Positions 19,701-27,404 of a DNA stretch of 64,000 nucleotides are shown in pieces. Origin of the DNA: Nostoc favosum CHAB5714 (GTDB taxonomy: Bacteria; Cyanobacteriota; Cyanobacteriia; Cyanobacteriales; Nostocaceae); contig NZ_JAIVFQ010000020.1 in the NCBI RefSeq assembly GCF_020829495.1, positions 38,443 to 102,442 of the forward strand, written 5' to 3'. The position numbers were made by a program, and so were the translations under genes. Each line of letters starts with the position of its first letter. The first letter of the stretch is position 1. A model generated the notes under the pieces. It did not search any database and was not told where the DNA came from. It saw only the letters and a list, made by a program, of their open reading frames with translations.

Positions 19701-20281
19701 AGTGCTTGTAGTAAAAGTTTCAAGCCTTTATCTTGTTGTTTTAAGAAAATATAGGTAAACCCCATTCGACTGAGAGTAACAGCTTCCCCAGCTTTATCTT
19801 TTACCTCACGGCGAATTTCTAAAGCTTGCTGTAAAGTTTTTAAGGCCTCCTCTTCTTTAAATAAAGCAAGGTAAGCCCCACCAAGATTATCTAGGGTTTC
19901 TCCTTCTCCAGCGCGGTCTTTAATTTCTCGACGAATTTTCAATGCTTGCTGTAAAACTTCTAATGCTTTTTCCTGTTGAACCAACCCATTGTAAACCTGT
20001 CCTATATTATTAAGGGTTTGACCAATTCCCGCTTTATCCCCCAGTTTTCGCCGAATCTCCAACACCCGTTGATAAGTCTGCAATGCTTTGGGATATTCTC
20101 CACGACGAAACTGCTGTACCCCTTCCTGAAACAACTTATCGCCTTCTGCTTTGCTATCTGAACTTGTTGCAGTTTGTGCCAAAGTATGTTTGACTATTAC
20201 ATCGCTGGCTACGAACCCAACACCACAAGTCAGTGACAACACTAAAGTAACTAGGGCGAAACTCTTCAAACGGTTAGACAT
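16796..20281 (-). CDS. Secreted TPR-CHAT protein 3
   Basis: 1161 residues, ATG at 20281 with GAGGAAT 6 nt upstream. Signal peptide: basic MSNRLK followed by FALVTLVLSLTCGVGFVA. About 20 TPR units run from residue 45 to 890. The CHAT domain is about 270 residues with His in HIATHALF (about 998) and Cys in LSACETALGG (about 1042), both kept. It is more distant from TPR-CHAT 1 and 2 than those are from each other: its CHAT domain lacks the long charged region before the His. First gene of a probable operon with CHAT-CHASE2 and the DUF928-like gene. Copy E of the shared upstream element lies 45 nt before the ATG. Confidence 0.93.
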   Translation of the reverse strand: MSNRLKSFALVTLVLSLTCGVGFVASDVIVKHTLAQTATSSDSKAEGDKLFQEGVQQFRRGEYPKALQTYQRVLEIRRKLGDKAGIGQTLNNIGQVYNGLVQQEKALEVLQQALKIRREIKDRAGEGETLDNLGGAYLALFKEEEALKTLQQALEIRREVKDKAGEAVTLSRMGFTYIFLKQQDKGLKLLLQALAMHQELGDKFQEGFTLFRIAAAYNNIDDNTNGLDWLNKALAVNRQVGNRAWEGRSLQQIGYVYFNKKEYDNALKFFQQSLPLIKEAGIRSFEASILTTLGDTYFKQEKYDKAIELYQQALPIASEVKDKSLESEILVSLGNSYNKVNNYERALEAYQQALPLARELKNKLQEAKIISLIGIFYSLQGKFEQAIAPLELSLPIAREVKDKFLEAKILSQIAGVYLNRKQFEQAIEFYQQALALERQPLNNRPGQLDILIQIISLYFFNASEATLQKDYSRVMSQCNQALNLVSETLKIARELKNSTAEKEILKIQSQSYSLIGNYHLQLKELEKAEKFLQQALTIARQSENLEAEKYALSYLGGVYIAQGYNAKAIELGQRELEIARILKNPFFEVRALLGLASTYNVLGDYEQGIQLSQQALTKSEEIDIQKIPENLQKYALQSKPDALGLLSLIYTNLGEYDKALEFAQKRFNLVRSLKNPKLEAEALIRLGDVYNSSQDFQKAIEFTQQALTIARDINNSDLEAQALKQISAIYTEKGDYQQALDSAQQILVIAEKTKNSNLKIDALNIQRQVYANQGNYKKTLELFQNALLIAKQNSDFGSEWTTLIEIGAFYKTLGDEQKSIEYLQQALALAQKIQNPQFEGVSLFILAYSYFGKDQPEKIIEYANRGLAILPKTKHLVFVPDLAINYIPMGALFDGNKYLIENYTVTSILNVGLTNFEDKLPSEVKKTQILGLGLSKEATTSDGIFPALKNVLIELDSIIKSKPNDTKGIYPGDKFIDKDFNIDTLENNLKGRNILHIATHALFKPKDPTQSYILLGTGDKYSIEKIQFLRNLGGVHLVVLSACETALGGSDQNGIEIQGISSYFLNGKAKAVMASLWKVDDPSTSQLMQLFYKNLATEKMTKSEALRQAQLSLLNGNNSSTNPEGRGIEVNIGTSSRNEKPQSGYSHPYYWAPFILIGNGL

Positions 20282-20324
20282 TGGTTATTCCTCTTATATA
20301 ACTACAAAAGATTGTTTGCTCAAT

Positions 20325-20363
20325 CTCTTATATTTCTGAGGACAAACCAGGTTATGCCAAAAT
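20325..20363 (-). promoter_or_regulatory. Shared bipartite upstream element, copy E
   Basis: Minus strand: ATTTTGGCATA, 15 nt (ACCTGGTTTGTCCTC), AGAAATATA. One nucleotide longer between the boxes than the other copies. It ends about 45 nt before the ATG of TPR-CHAT protein 3. Confidence 0.58.
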
Positions 20364-20817
20364 TTAAAAATGACCTCAGCATAATTACGATACCTTGATG
20401 TGGTAGACCGTATTAATACTGGCGATCGCTAGCTAATTAAAGATATTGTGAAGAAAATGCCAAAGAGTACCGGAAATTCGCAACAAATACCCTATTGTTG
20501 CAATTATCTCGTGAGGAGTTATTGACATACTTTGCTGGTTAGTACTATAAAAGCGATCGCCTCCATACCGATACACACACGTTCTGCTGGTGGATAATCT
20601 CGTATCGCACCCAGTACTTAGTACAGGTAAATGCAAAAAGGGGTTGGAAATGAAAATTGCGATGCCTCTGGCGAGCGAAGCGATCGCACTGGACGCTACT
20701 CAGTCCAAAAGTAAATTTCGTACCTCATTTATCGTGAGATGTACTCAGCTACAACTAGCTAAGGCTTCAAAACCAAACTTCTGAATCTGAATCTAAAAAT
20801 AAGCACTACAAACCTAC
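20364..20817. other. Intergenic stretch without a supported gene
   Basis: About 450 bp between TPR-CHAT protein 3 and the end of the DUF1822 gene. It contains several GCGATCGC-type sites and a small dispersed palindrome near 20669-20690 (CCTCTGGCGAGCGAAGCGAT). Short frames exist on both strands but none has a start signal or family resemblance I recognise. Confidence 0.5.
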
Positions 20818-22197
20818 CTACCTCCCCAAATCAAATGCAAACGGTGGTAAAGTCACCTCAACGTCATCCATCAAACTTACACTTACCAAAAACTTCTCAT
20901 CCCAATTGCCAACCACACGGGTAAATATGTAAGAATCTTCACTTTCCGCATTTAATCCCCGTTCGTCCAAAATACCTGTTTGGTCGCTGACACGAAATTT
21001 GATATTAGACGGTAAACTACTTAAAGCAGGTGCGCCTAAAATTAGTAACAAACTCCATTCAGGCTTTCCAGATTCCGATACCAAATGCCAAGTCACAGCA
21101 TACATTCGCAGAGGTATCCCAGCTAACAGAAAATCTTGATACGCACCCCGCGCTTGTACTGGAATTTCTAAACCCCTCTGTCGTAGTTGGGTGACTATAA
21201 CTTCAAATTCTTCCTCTGGACTACGTATTGGTCGCATTTCGGAAGCATCCGCAAAACTTGGTAACAACACCCAAGAAAGAGAGAGTGCTAAATCATCCAA
21301 CTCGTCCCACAACCAACGTCCAGCATTTAAAGCAGGTTGCGTAATTAATTTAATTAAATCTTGTAGAGACGCAAAATAACCTGGCGATTCTGGCTTTGCG
21401 CTACCCATCTCTACATTCTCTGTAGCTGTATTTTGTTTCTGTAATGTGTAAAGCCAATTCAGCAACTCCGGATTAGTAAAAACAGCAGAAGCTTGTTCCC
21501 AAGTTAAAACTTCAGATAATTCCCTTCTCGGTGATTGTAACTGAGGTAATAATTCAACCAATTGATTTTGTATATTTGCTAAAATCGCACTGCGATTTGT
21601 GGGAATTGCAGGTAAAGATATTGCTGACGGTTCCAAACATCGCAGGTATAGCAATAAACGGTCTGGATTCTCATCAAAACAGGATATAGGTAGTTGATAA
21701 TTCCAATCAGACTGTAAAGACGTTATCTCTCGCAATTCCTGATAAGGTAAAAAAGCATAAACATTCGCTGCTTCTTGTTCTTCCAACACCTCTACTAAAA
21801 CATAAAAGTGAGGAATAAACTCTGGTAAATCGACAACAACTCTTGGTAAACTCACTATTTCATCACTCAGGCTACCAGTAGCAATTAAACAGACTTTAAA
21901 TTCCCCAACTTGTAAATTAGCGACGCTGTTAATAAAATTTGCCAAAGCTGGTTGTAAAATCGTACATTTTTCTCGATTAATAGTTAGCCCTTCTGCTCTT
22001 TCTTCTAGCCATTGCTCAAAAGCTGATAAAGCTAAACAATTAAGATAGGCTTGCCATTGCTTGGATTCATCAAAGATTTGATTGCTGATTTCTGCGGCTT
22101 GGTCAATATCATCAGGTGAGAGAATAACTGCTGAAGTTGGTAAAGCATCAAAATCAAGGTAAGACATGGGGGAAATATTACTCAATAAATTTGTCAT
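20818..22197 (-). CDS. DUF1822 family protein
   Basis: 459 residues; starts 9 nt after the stop of the 467-aa gene, so the two form an operon. A second Met at residue 11 (MSYLDFDALPTSAVILSPDD) is an equally good start. The opening ALPTSAVILSPDDIDQA followed by a WQAYLNCLALSAFEQWLEE helix, and the later CLIATGSLSDEIVSLPRVVVD beta region, are typical of DUF1822 proteins of cyanobacteria. Their function is not known; they are repeatedly found beside CHAT/TPR genes and sigma-like genes. No signal peptide or membrane segment. Probably an accessory of the upstream regulator or of the CHAT set (inference from position). Confidence 0.75.
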   Translation of the reverse strand: MTNLLSNISPMSYLDFDALPTSAVILSPDDIDQAAEISNQIFDESKQWQAYLNCLALSAFEQWLEERAEGLTINREKCTILQPALANFINSVANLQVGEFKVCLIATGSLSDEIVSLPRVVVDLPEFIPHFYVLVEVLEEQEAANVYAFLPYQELREITSLQSDWNYQLPISCFDENPDRLLLYLRCLEPSAISLPAIPTNRSAILANIQNQLVELLPQLQSPRRELSEVLTWEQASAVFTNPELLNWLYTLQKQNTATENVEMGSAKPESPGYFASLQDLIKLITQPALNAGRWLWDELDDLALSLSWVLLPSFADASEMRPIRSPEEEFEVIVTQLRQRGLEIPVQARGAYQDFLLAGIPLRMYAVTWHLVSESGKPEWSLLLILGAPALSSLPSNIKFRVSDQTGILDERGLNAESEDSYIFTRVVGNWDEKFLVSVSLMDDVEVTLPPFAFDLGR

Positions 22198-22206
22198 AAT
22201 TTGGTT

Positions 22207-23610
22207 TTAATTTGTTTTTCTAGTTTGGAGATATTCACATAAACGTTCCGCGAACATATCAGATTTTAAATGATCTTTCATCGTTCTTGATTGACTTTCG
22301 GAATTTTCCATCATCCGGATAATTTCTTCTAAAAGTACAACCGTCAATTGCTCATCTAGGTTTTTCAAAGCTTGAATATCAGCATATTCTTTAGCTTTTT
22401 CTTTCACAGAATCCTTTAAAATTACCAACATTTCCTGTTGCACATCAGTCCGCAGGTCTTTTAATTTTAATAACTTCGTTACCGCATCTTGCGCTCTCAT
22501 ACCCAGGAATTCAGCAATTTCTTTCATAGCTAATTTTTGACATTGAGATAGTTCGAGAGCAGTTAAAAACATCTGTGCTTTATCGCCCTTTTTACGTGAT
22601 AATTGTCTGATTCTCGATTCTGTAACTTTAGCTAAAGCTTGCTGCAAGCAAATCTGAAATTGATGGCGATAAAACCGCAAAAATTCGGCTAGTTCGTCGC
22701 TTTCTTCTAAAAGTTTATTAGTATCAGCAGGAATTTCCTCTATTAAAGAATTAGACTTGACTCCATGCACAGCGTCTAGAGACTTTGCTGGAAAAGAACC
22801 ACCCCGGACATGAATTCGGTATTCACGCAATTGAGTAGCCAATTTTTTCAGCATTTTTATCACAGTTACATCGTCAAATAAACGACCTGTATCAGTTTTG
22901 ACAAGTTGGGCAATATCTTGTAATTGTTGCGTAGTAGGTTCAGTACATTTACTCCTAACTCTTCTTCTAATTTGTTGCAGTCTTTGAAGGCGGTAAACAG
23001 CATGGTAACTTCGTAAAAGACATTGGGCTTCTTGAATTGCTGAATCACTAAAAAGGTGAAACTCTTTCAGGATTCGCTCTAATTGTTTCGGTTGAGTATC
23101 ATTCAAAATTGCCCAATCACTAATTAAATAAACACCGCATTCCAACAAAAATCTATTCAATTCAGGATGTTGTTTTACCTTCATCATCGCCCAAGTGGCC
23201 AGACTACTTTGCTGCGAATCGAAACTCTGGAGAATTTGCCGAGAGAAACATTCATAGGAACCTGCTGGGGATAATTTACCATCATCATCCAGGACATAAG
23301 GGAACAAATCGCTGCAAGTAAAATTATGGTCTTGACCAAAATTCCTTTCTAATTGCATACACCCTTGCTCTAGAATCCAAGATAGAAAGCAAAGCAAACA
23401 ACGTTCTGTCAGCAAAACGATATCATCAGAACTGTGACGATACAAATGTAGCAATTGACGCTGGATGTCCCCATCTGGTACATCATCATCTTCTGCTAAC
23501 CGATCAAACACTTGTGCGTAAAATGACTTAGCAGCAGGTATTTCTTGAATTTTCCGGTTCCCTCCCGCATCAATCCTTACCAATGTCCAATATCTTGAAG
23601 CATCGCCCAT
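22207..23610 (-). CDS. Putative sigma-70-like / HTH regulator of the CHAT cluster
   Basis: 467 residues, cytoplasmic, no signal peptide. I do not recognise it by name. The N-terminal 220 residues are mostly alpha-helical. Residues about 205-240 are rich in Arg (YRLQRLQQIRRRVRSK), and residues about 350-400 (LSQCQKLAMKEIAEFLGMRA then QDAVTKLLKLKDL) have the spacing of a helix-turn-helix like sigma region 4. Cyanobacterial CHAT/DUF1822 loci often carry diverged sigma-70-type proteins, and position supports that reading. It heads an operon with the DUF1822 gene, and a weaker copy of the shared element (F) lies about 127 nt upstream. It could instead be a structural helical protein. Function is inference. 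Confidence 0.45.
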   Translation of the reverse strand: MGDASRYWTLVRIDAGGNRKIQEIPAAKSFYAQVFDRLAEDDDVPDGDIQRQLLHLYRHSSDDIVLLTERCLLCFLSWILEQGCMQLERNFGQDHNFTCSDLFPYVLDDDGKLSPAGSYECFSRQILQSFDSQQSSLATWAMMKVKQHPELNRFLLECGVYLISDWAILNDTQPKQLERILKEFHLFSDSAIQEAQCLLRSYHAVYRLQRLQQIRRRVRSKCTEPTTQQLQDIAQLVKTDTGRLFDDVTVIKMLKKLATQLREYRIHVRGGSFPAKSLDAVHGVKSNSLIEEIPADTNKLLEESDELAEFLRFYRHQFQICLQQALAKVTESRIRQLSRKKGDKAQMFLTALELSQCQKLAMKEIAEFLGMRAQDAVTKLLKLKDLRTDVQQEMLVILKDSVKEKAKEYADIQALKNLDEQLTVVLLEEIIRMMENSESQSRTMKDHLKSDMFAERLCEYLQTRKTN

Positions 23611-23737
23611 AATTATTTTTATTTATTGGTTATTGTTAATTTTCACATTGCTAATGCTCCTCAACACAAGTCCAGCCATTTTTCGAGATTTCATACTGAG
23701 TAACTGATTTAACAGTTATCTTGAGCCTTTACCTTTT

Positions 23738-23774
23738 AGTAGTTCTGAGGAAATTGACCTTATGCAATTTTGCG
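23738..23774 (-). promoter_or_regulatory. Shared bipartite upstream element, copy F (weaker)
   Basis: Minus strand: AAAATTGCATA, 14 nt (AGGTCAATTTCCTC), AGAACTACTA. The CCT of the spacer start is lost and the second box differs at one base, but the two-box distance is kept. It points toward the 467-aa gene (127 nt before its ATG) and stands back to back with copy G. Confidence 0.48.
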
Positions 23775-23816
23775 ATTGGACACAGGTTATTTCTGTGCAA
23801 CCTAACTATGCTCCTG

Positions 23817-23857
23817 AAAAATTGCATATCCTGCAAATCCTGAGAAATACACATATC
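23817..23857 (+). promoter_or_regulatory. Shared bipartite upstream element, copy G (protease gene)
   Basis: Plus strand: AAAAATTGCATA, 14 nt (TCCTGCAAATCCTG), AGAAATACACATA. It ends 28 nt before the ATG at 23886. It is the only copy on the plus strand and precedes the only plus-strand gene of the cluster, so orientation follows the gene. Confidence 0.62.
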
Positions 23858-23885
23858 TAGCAAAATTAATCCAACGTTCGCAGTT

Positions 23886-26048
23886 ATGAAACGTTTTCTC
23901 TCCAGTCTTATTTTGGCAGGTTGTTTTTTCAGTGCTACCAGTTTTTCTCTGTTCCCTCAGCAATACCGTGAGTTCGCGCAGGCACAAACATTAGATGAAT
24001 TATTTTATACATTTTACGGTCAAAAAATTCCGCTCCATTTGCGCCGTGATACCGTAGCTGTCAGCTTTAAAGCGAATACACGCTCTCGGTCTATCCAACC
24101 TTTATACTTGCAGCTGCAACAAGATTTACGACGTGGTGGTAGCGGTAATACTCGCAGCATTGGTAGTAATCATCGCTCTGATGTGGATGTTAAACCTTTG
24201 GGAGAAAACATCGCCCTGGTTAACTTACCGAATGGCACTCGTGCTTCTCTGAATACAGTTCAACAGCAGATTCAAAAACAGCCTTACGTACAAGAAATAT
24301 TACCTATCTTATCCCGTAAATCACAGCCAGCATCTCCAGAAACAAAATCTGAGCCAGTTATTGTGCTACCCAACGAGATTGTTATTAGTTTTGCAGGTGA
24401 GATGTCTGAGAGCCAAAAACAAATTATCCTGCTGCGCCACGATTTAGAAGTACTTCGTCCCTTGAGATTTAGTAAAAACCGCTACTTAGTGCGTTCTAAG
24501 TCACTATCTGGTACTGAAATTTTGAATGTAACTAATCAACTGACTCAAATACCAGGAGTGCAATCAGCGACACCGAATTTTATTCAAGCCACTTCCGATC
24601 ATATGTCGCAATTGCTGGCAACAGCAGCAAATTTACCAGAAACTCCTCACGCCACCGAACACTTACAAAAGCAGTTGGCACAGTTACCCCAACCAAAAGA
24701 TACTCCTATTTCTTCTAACTTGTTGCCTTTGCAATGGCATTTAAATAGTACTCCTCGGCGGGGTCAGCTATTAGCGCGTACTGATATTCGCGCTACGGAA
24801 GCCTGGCGCAACAGCAATGGCGGACGCGGGGTTGTCGTGGCGGTAATTGATAGCTTGATTCAATGGGATCATCCCGACTTGGTGAAGAAGACATATAAAT
24901 CTGGCGATCGCCCCGATAAATTACCTGGTGAGGAATATGGCTGGGACTTTTCTAGCCAAGGTGAAGGTGACGCTGATACACGCTTGAGTTCCCAAGAAAT
25001 GGCACAGATTCAAGCAGAATTTCAAGATACTTTTAAATTACCATCTGACCAATTATTGAAGAAATATCAACAACTGTCCGGCATCTTGAAACAGCATTAC
25101 CCTAAAGCTTCAGACAGTGAAATTGCACATCGCCTTCGTAATCTGATTCGGACTCAAATTGGTAGCGAGTTTCACGGTACTTGGGCTGCGGGTGTAATTG
25201 CTGCCAACTCGGAAGATAAAGCAGGTATTCTTGGAGTTGCTCCTGATACCCAAATCTTGCCAGTGCGAGTTTTTGGCTTACGTGGCGCGATTAATACGGC
25301 AAGTTTATCAGAAGCAATTGGTTATGCTGCCAGTAGAAATGTTGATGTCATCAATATGAGTTTGGGTGGTTTACTTCCTGATGAGGGATTAACCGAGCAA
25401 ATTTTTGATGTGTTGGATGCTCATCGGGATTTGGTAATTGTTGCTTCTGCTGGTAATGAAAATCTGGATGGAGTCGGATTCCCAGCAGGTATTCCAGGTG
25501 TTATATCAGTAGGTGCCACAAATATGACGGGAAATCGCACCTTCTACAGCAGTTACGGCGGTGGGTTAGATATAGTCGCACCCGGCGGAGAAATCCAAAA
25601 TAGTCTCAGTGGTGGAATTTTAACGACAGGTGGCACTTGGTTGGATGGTTTTTGGCAGGGAATGTCTGTACCAGATTACGCTTGGGGTGTGGCGTTAGAC
25701 CCCTTAGGTAAGTATGTCCAGGTAGAAGGGACTTCTTTTTCGGCTCCCATTGTATCGGGAGTGGTGGCTTTAATGAAGGGAGAAGACCCAAAACGGCGTT
25801 TGAGTCGGGAGGAAATTGTCTCAATTCTCAATAAGACTGCTACCTATGATGGACTTAAGCTTTCTAAAGCGGATGCTAATCGCTATCGTTTGCAAAAAGA
25901 AGTCGGTTTTGGAACTGTTGTAGATGCTCCTGTTTCACGACCTTCCGGTATTTTCCCAAAGGCGAAACCAGTGTCAGCCCAAGAGTATTTCTTCGGTCGT
26001 GGTTTAGTTAATGCTGATGCTGCGGTGCAGGCTGTGAAGCAGAGATAG
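23886..26048 (+). CDS. Secreted subtilisin-like (S8) serine protease
   Basis: 720 residues. Signal peptide MKRFLSSLILAGCFFSATSF with a Cys-containing region that could also be a lipobox. Residues 50-270 are a prodomain-like N-terminal part (two related beta-alpha units with PYVQEILP and PGVQSATPN). The peptidase domain has the full triad: Asp in VVAVIDSL (about 320), His in EFHGTWAAGVIAA (about 429) and Ser in EGTSFSAPIVSG (about 615), plus the oxyanion Asn in SAGNEN. A 55-residue insert between Asp and His is longer than in classical subtilisins. An export-dependent protease next to CHAT/caspase genes and under the same upstream element (copy G, 28 nt before the ATG) suggests a shared proteolytic programme. 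Confidence 0.93.
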   Translation: MKRFLSSLILAGCFFSATSFSLFPQQYREFAQAQTLDELFYTFYGQKIPLHLRRDTVAVSFKANTRSRSIQPLYLQLQQDLRRGGSGNTRSIGSNHRSDVDVKPLGENIALVNLPNGTRASLNTVQQQIQKQPYVQEILPILSRKSQPASPETKSEPVIVLPNEIVISFAGEMSESQKQIILLRHDLEVLRPLRFSKNRYLVRSKSLSGTEILNVTNQLTQIPGVQSATPNFIQATSDHMSQLLATAANLPETPHATEHLQKQLAQLPQPKDTPISSNLLPLQWHLNSTPRRGQLLARTDIRATEAWRNSNGGRGVVVAVIDSLIQWDHPDLVKKTYKSGDRPDKLPGEEYGWDFSSQGEGDADTRLSSQEMAQIQAEFQDTFKLPSDQLLKKYQQLSGILKQHYPKASDSEIAHRLRNLIRTQIGSEFHGTWAAGVIAANSEDKAGILGVAPDTQILPVRVFGLRGAINTASLSEAIGYAASRNVDVINMSLGGLLPDEGLTEQIFDVLDAHRDLVIVASAGNENLDGVGFPAGIPGVISVGATNMTGNRTFYSSYGGGLDIVAPGGEIQNSLSGGILTTGGTWLDGFWQGMSVPDYAWGVALDPLGKYVQVEGTSFSAPIVSGVVALMKGEDPKRRLSREEIVSILNKTATYDGLKLSKADANRYRLQKEVGFGTVVDAPVSRPSGIFPKAKPVSAQEYFFGRGLVNADAAVQAVKQR

Positions 26049-26051
26049 GGG

Positions 26052-26077
26052 TAGGGGCGCTCATGCTTGCGCCCCTA
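26052..26077. terminator. GC-rich hairpin after the protease gene
   Basis: TAGGGGCGC, 8-nt loop, GCGCCCCTA: a perfect 9-bp stem starting 4 nt after the stop codon. No T run follows, so it may be a dispersed repeat acting as a transcript end. From here to 26337 I see no gene. Confidence 0.5.
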
Positions 26078-26337
26078 TGAGGTCAACAATCTCAACAACC
26101 AGCTCTTCCCCCATTTGTTGAATTGAATCGCTCAGTTGGACTTACAACATAAGTAAAGCTAATAAATCAGCTAAAGATATAAGGTTACAAGGTTTTTAAT
26201 TACTCTCGCCCCGGCAAGGATTGGGATTTACTGAGAACTACACTACTAACCTACCCCTTACTCTATTAACAACTCCAAAACTATTTAATAGATTCGTACT
26301 GGTTAATTTTCAGTCTCGGTAGTAGTTTCATCCTCAA

Positions 26338-26404
26338 TGGTGATAGCAAGAGTCGAACTTGCTTTATTGCTTAAACCAACATTCCACCCGGAGCGGATAT
26401 CACC
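26338..26404 (-). tRNA. Atypical tRNA-like sequence, apparent anticodon UUA
   Basis: The minus strand folds as a cloverleaf of 67 nt: a perfect 7-bp acceptor stem (GGTGATA / TATCACC, then A), a T arm with a 5-bp stem (GCAAG / CTTGC) and canonical loop TTCGACT, and an anticodon arm TGTTG-GTTTAAG-CAATA with a 7-nt loop that has U at position 33. This puts UUA at positions 34-36, which would read the stop codon UAA. The D arm is small (CCGC / GTGG around a 5-nt loop) and the variable region has only 2 nt, so it may be a degenerate tRNA, a suppressor-like tRNA, or an integration-site remnant. CCA is not encoded. It lies at the border of the plasmid-like module. Confidence 0.5.
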
Positions 26405-26431
26405 AAAAAACGATATCTAAAAGCCATATGT

Positions 26432-26911
26432 CTACTGTCCAAAAGTCCAAGTATTAGTTTCGTTCAATTCCAATTTTTCAAAATAGTTAGCAAAATCTGG
26501 AAAATGGAAATATTCTAGCGGCATACGAGATATTAACAGTAAAGAAAAATTTTCTAGTTGAGCTAACTGTTGTAATCGGAATAAGTCGTGGCTAAAAGTA
26601 TTGCTAACAAAATGCAATCTATCAAAATTATCTATCACCAGCAGCCTATTATAACCATCAGATAATTCGCTTATGATATTTTGCCAATCCTGCTGGTAGT
26701 AAAAACTGAAGCTAATAGGAATAACGTTGAATAGATGATCCACACTAAAAGGATATTCAAGATTGAGGTAAACAGACTCTAAGTTAATATCCTTGAGTAA
26801 ACAGTTTTTAACAGTAAGAGTCTTACCAATATTTTGCTTGCCCCACAGGTTAATATTTTTACCTGCATTTACCTGATCGATTAACTGACAGTAGTCTTTA
26901 TAACGTAACAT
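26432..26911 (-). CDS. Small P-loop NTPase
   Basis: About 159 residues from the ATG at 26911, which is 9 nt from AAAGG; an ATG three codons earlier abuts that ribosome site. It has a Walker A (GKQNIGKT, near residue 24) and a Walker B (NRLLVIDNFDRLHF, near 93), followed by a SLLLISRMP sensor-like strand. This is the core of an AAA/STAND-type ATPase without the C-terminal lid or any effector. It is the last gene of the module, 26 nt after the RusA-like gene. It could load or regulate the FtsK-like motor, but this is inference from position. Confidence 0.65.
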   Translation of the reverse strand: MLRYKDYCQLIDQVNAGKNINLWGKQNIGKTLTVKNCLLKDINLESVYLNLEYPFSVDHLFNVIPISFSFYYQQDWQNIISELSDGYNRLLVIDNFDRLHFVSNTFSHDLFRLQQLAQLENFSLLLISRMPLEYFHFPDFANYFEKLELNETNTWTFGQ

Positions 26912-26945
26912 TAGGGTCATCCTTTAAATCCAATATATCTAAAAA

Positions 26946-27404
26946 TTAAGTTAACAGTAAATATGTAATTTTTTGACTATGCTTTTCTAAGCTGTTTCGG
27001 GAAAATTGGTTAGACACAATAAAATTATCTAACAGGAAATCAGGTGATTGTGAAAGTCTCAATAGCACACCATCATCACCACTACTGCGATGATAATAAT
27101 GAACTACAGGTGATTGGATAACTGTCAAGTTATCGTTACGGATTGCTTGTCCTGTAACCAGACCATCCATGATAAATTTGGCGGCAGCAGCTACGTTATC
27201 GCTATCTCGTCCAAAATTTTTGAGATACCAATGAAATTCAATCCAAACTGCACTATCTAAACAAAAATCACATTCTCTAACAAATTCACCAATTAAGTTT
27301 GTCCAGTACTTCTTAAGTTCAGCACTAGCTTGCCAACTCGACCGTGCCTGGTTGATAATTTCGTTCATACAAGGGGGTAAAGGCATGGTCAGTTCAAATA
27401 TCAT
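26946..27404 (-). CDS. RusA-like Holliday-junction resolvase
   Basis: About 152 residues from the ATG at 27404, which overlaps the end of the FtsK-like gene by 11 nt and follows AAAGGTGG. The N-terminus FELTMPLPPCMNE and the core GRDSDNVAAAAKFIMDGL followed by IRNDNLTVIQ match the RusA fold, whose acidic residues (here the Asp of GRDSDN, DGL and NDN) bind the metal that cleaves four-way junctions. RusA-type enzymes are usual in phages and plasmids. The C-terminal 25 residues are extra. Likely resolves DNA multimers or recombination intermediates of the element. Confidence 0.72.
   Translation of the reverse strand: MIFELTMPLPPCMNEIINQARSSWQASAELKKYWTNLIGEFVRECDFCLDSAVWIEFHWYLKNFGRDSDNVAAAAKFIMDGLVTGQAIRNDNLTVIQSPVVHYYHRSSGDDGVLLRLSQSPDFLLDNFIVSNQFSRNSLEKHSQKITYLLLT

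Noticed and set aside
1426..20281. Regular repeats of about 120 nt in the TPR genes could be taken for a repeat array.
   Set aside because: They are coding, keep the frame and translate into degenerate TPR units; there are no identical repeats with unique spacers as in CRISPR.
20433..20784. Short frames on both strands between the TPR-CHAT 3 and DUF1822 genes.
   Set aside because: No start signals, repeat-derived composition and no family resemblance.
26338..26404. Ordinary tRNA-Leu(UAA).
   Set aside because: The loop places UUA, not UAA, at positions 34-36, and a Leu tRNA would need a long variable arm, which is absent.
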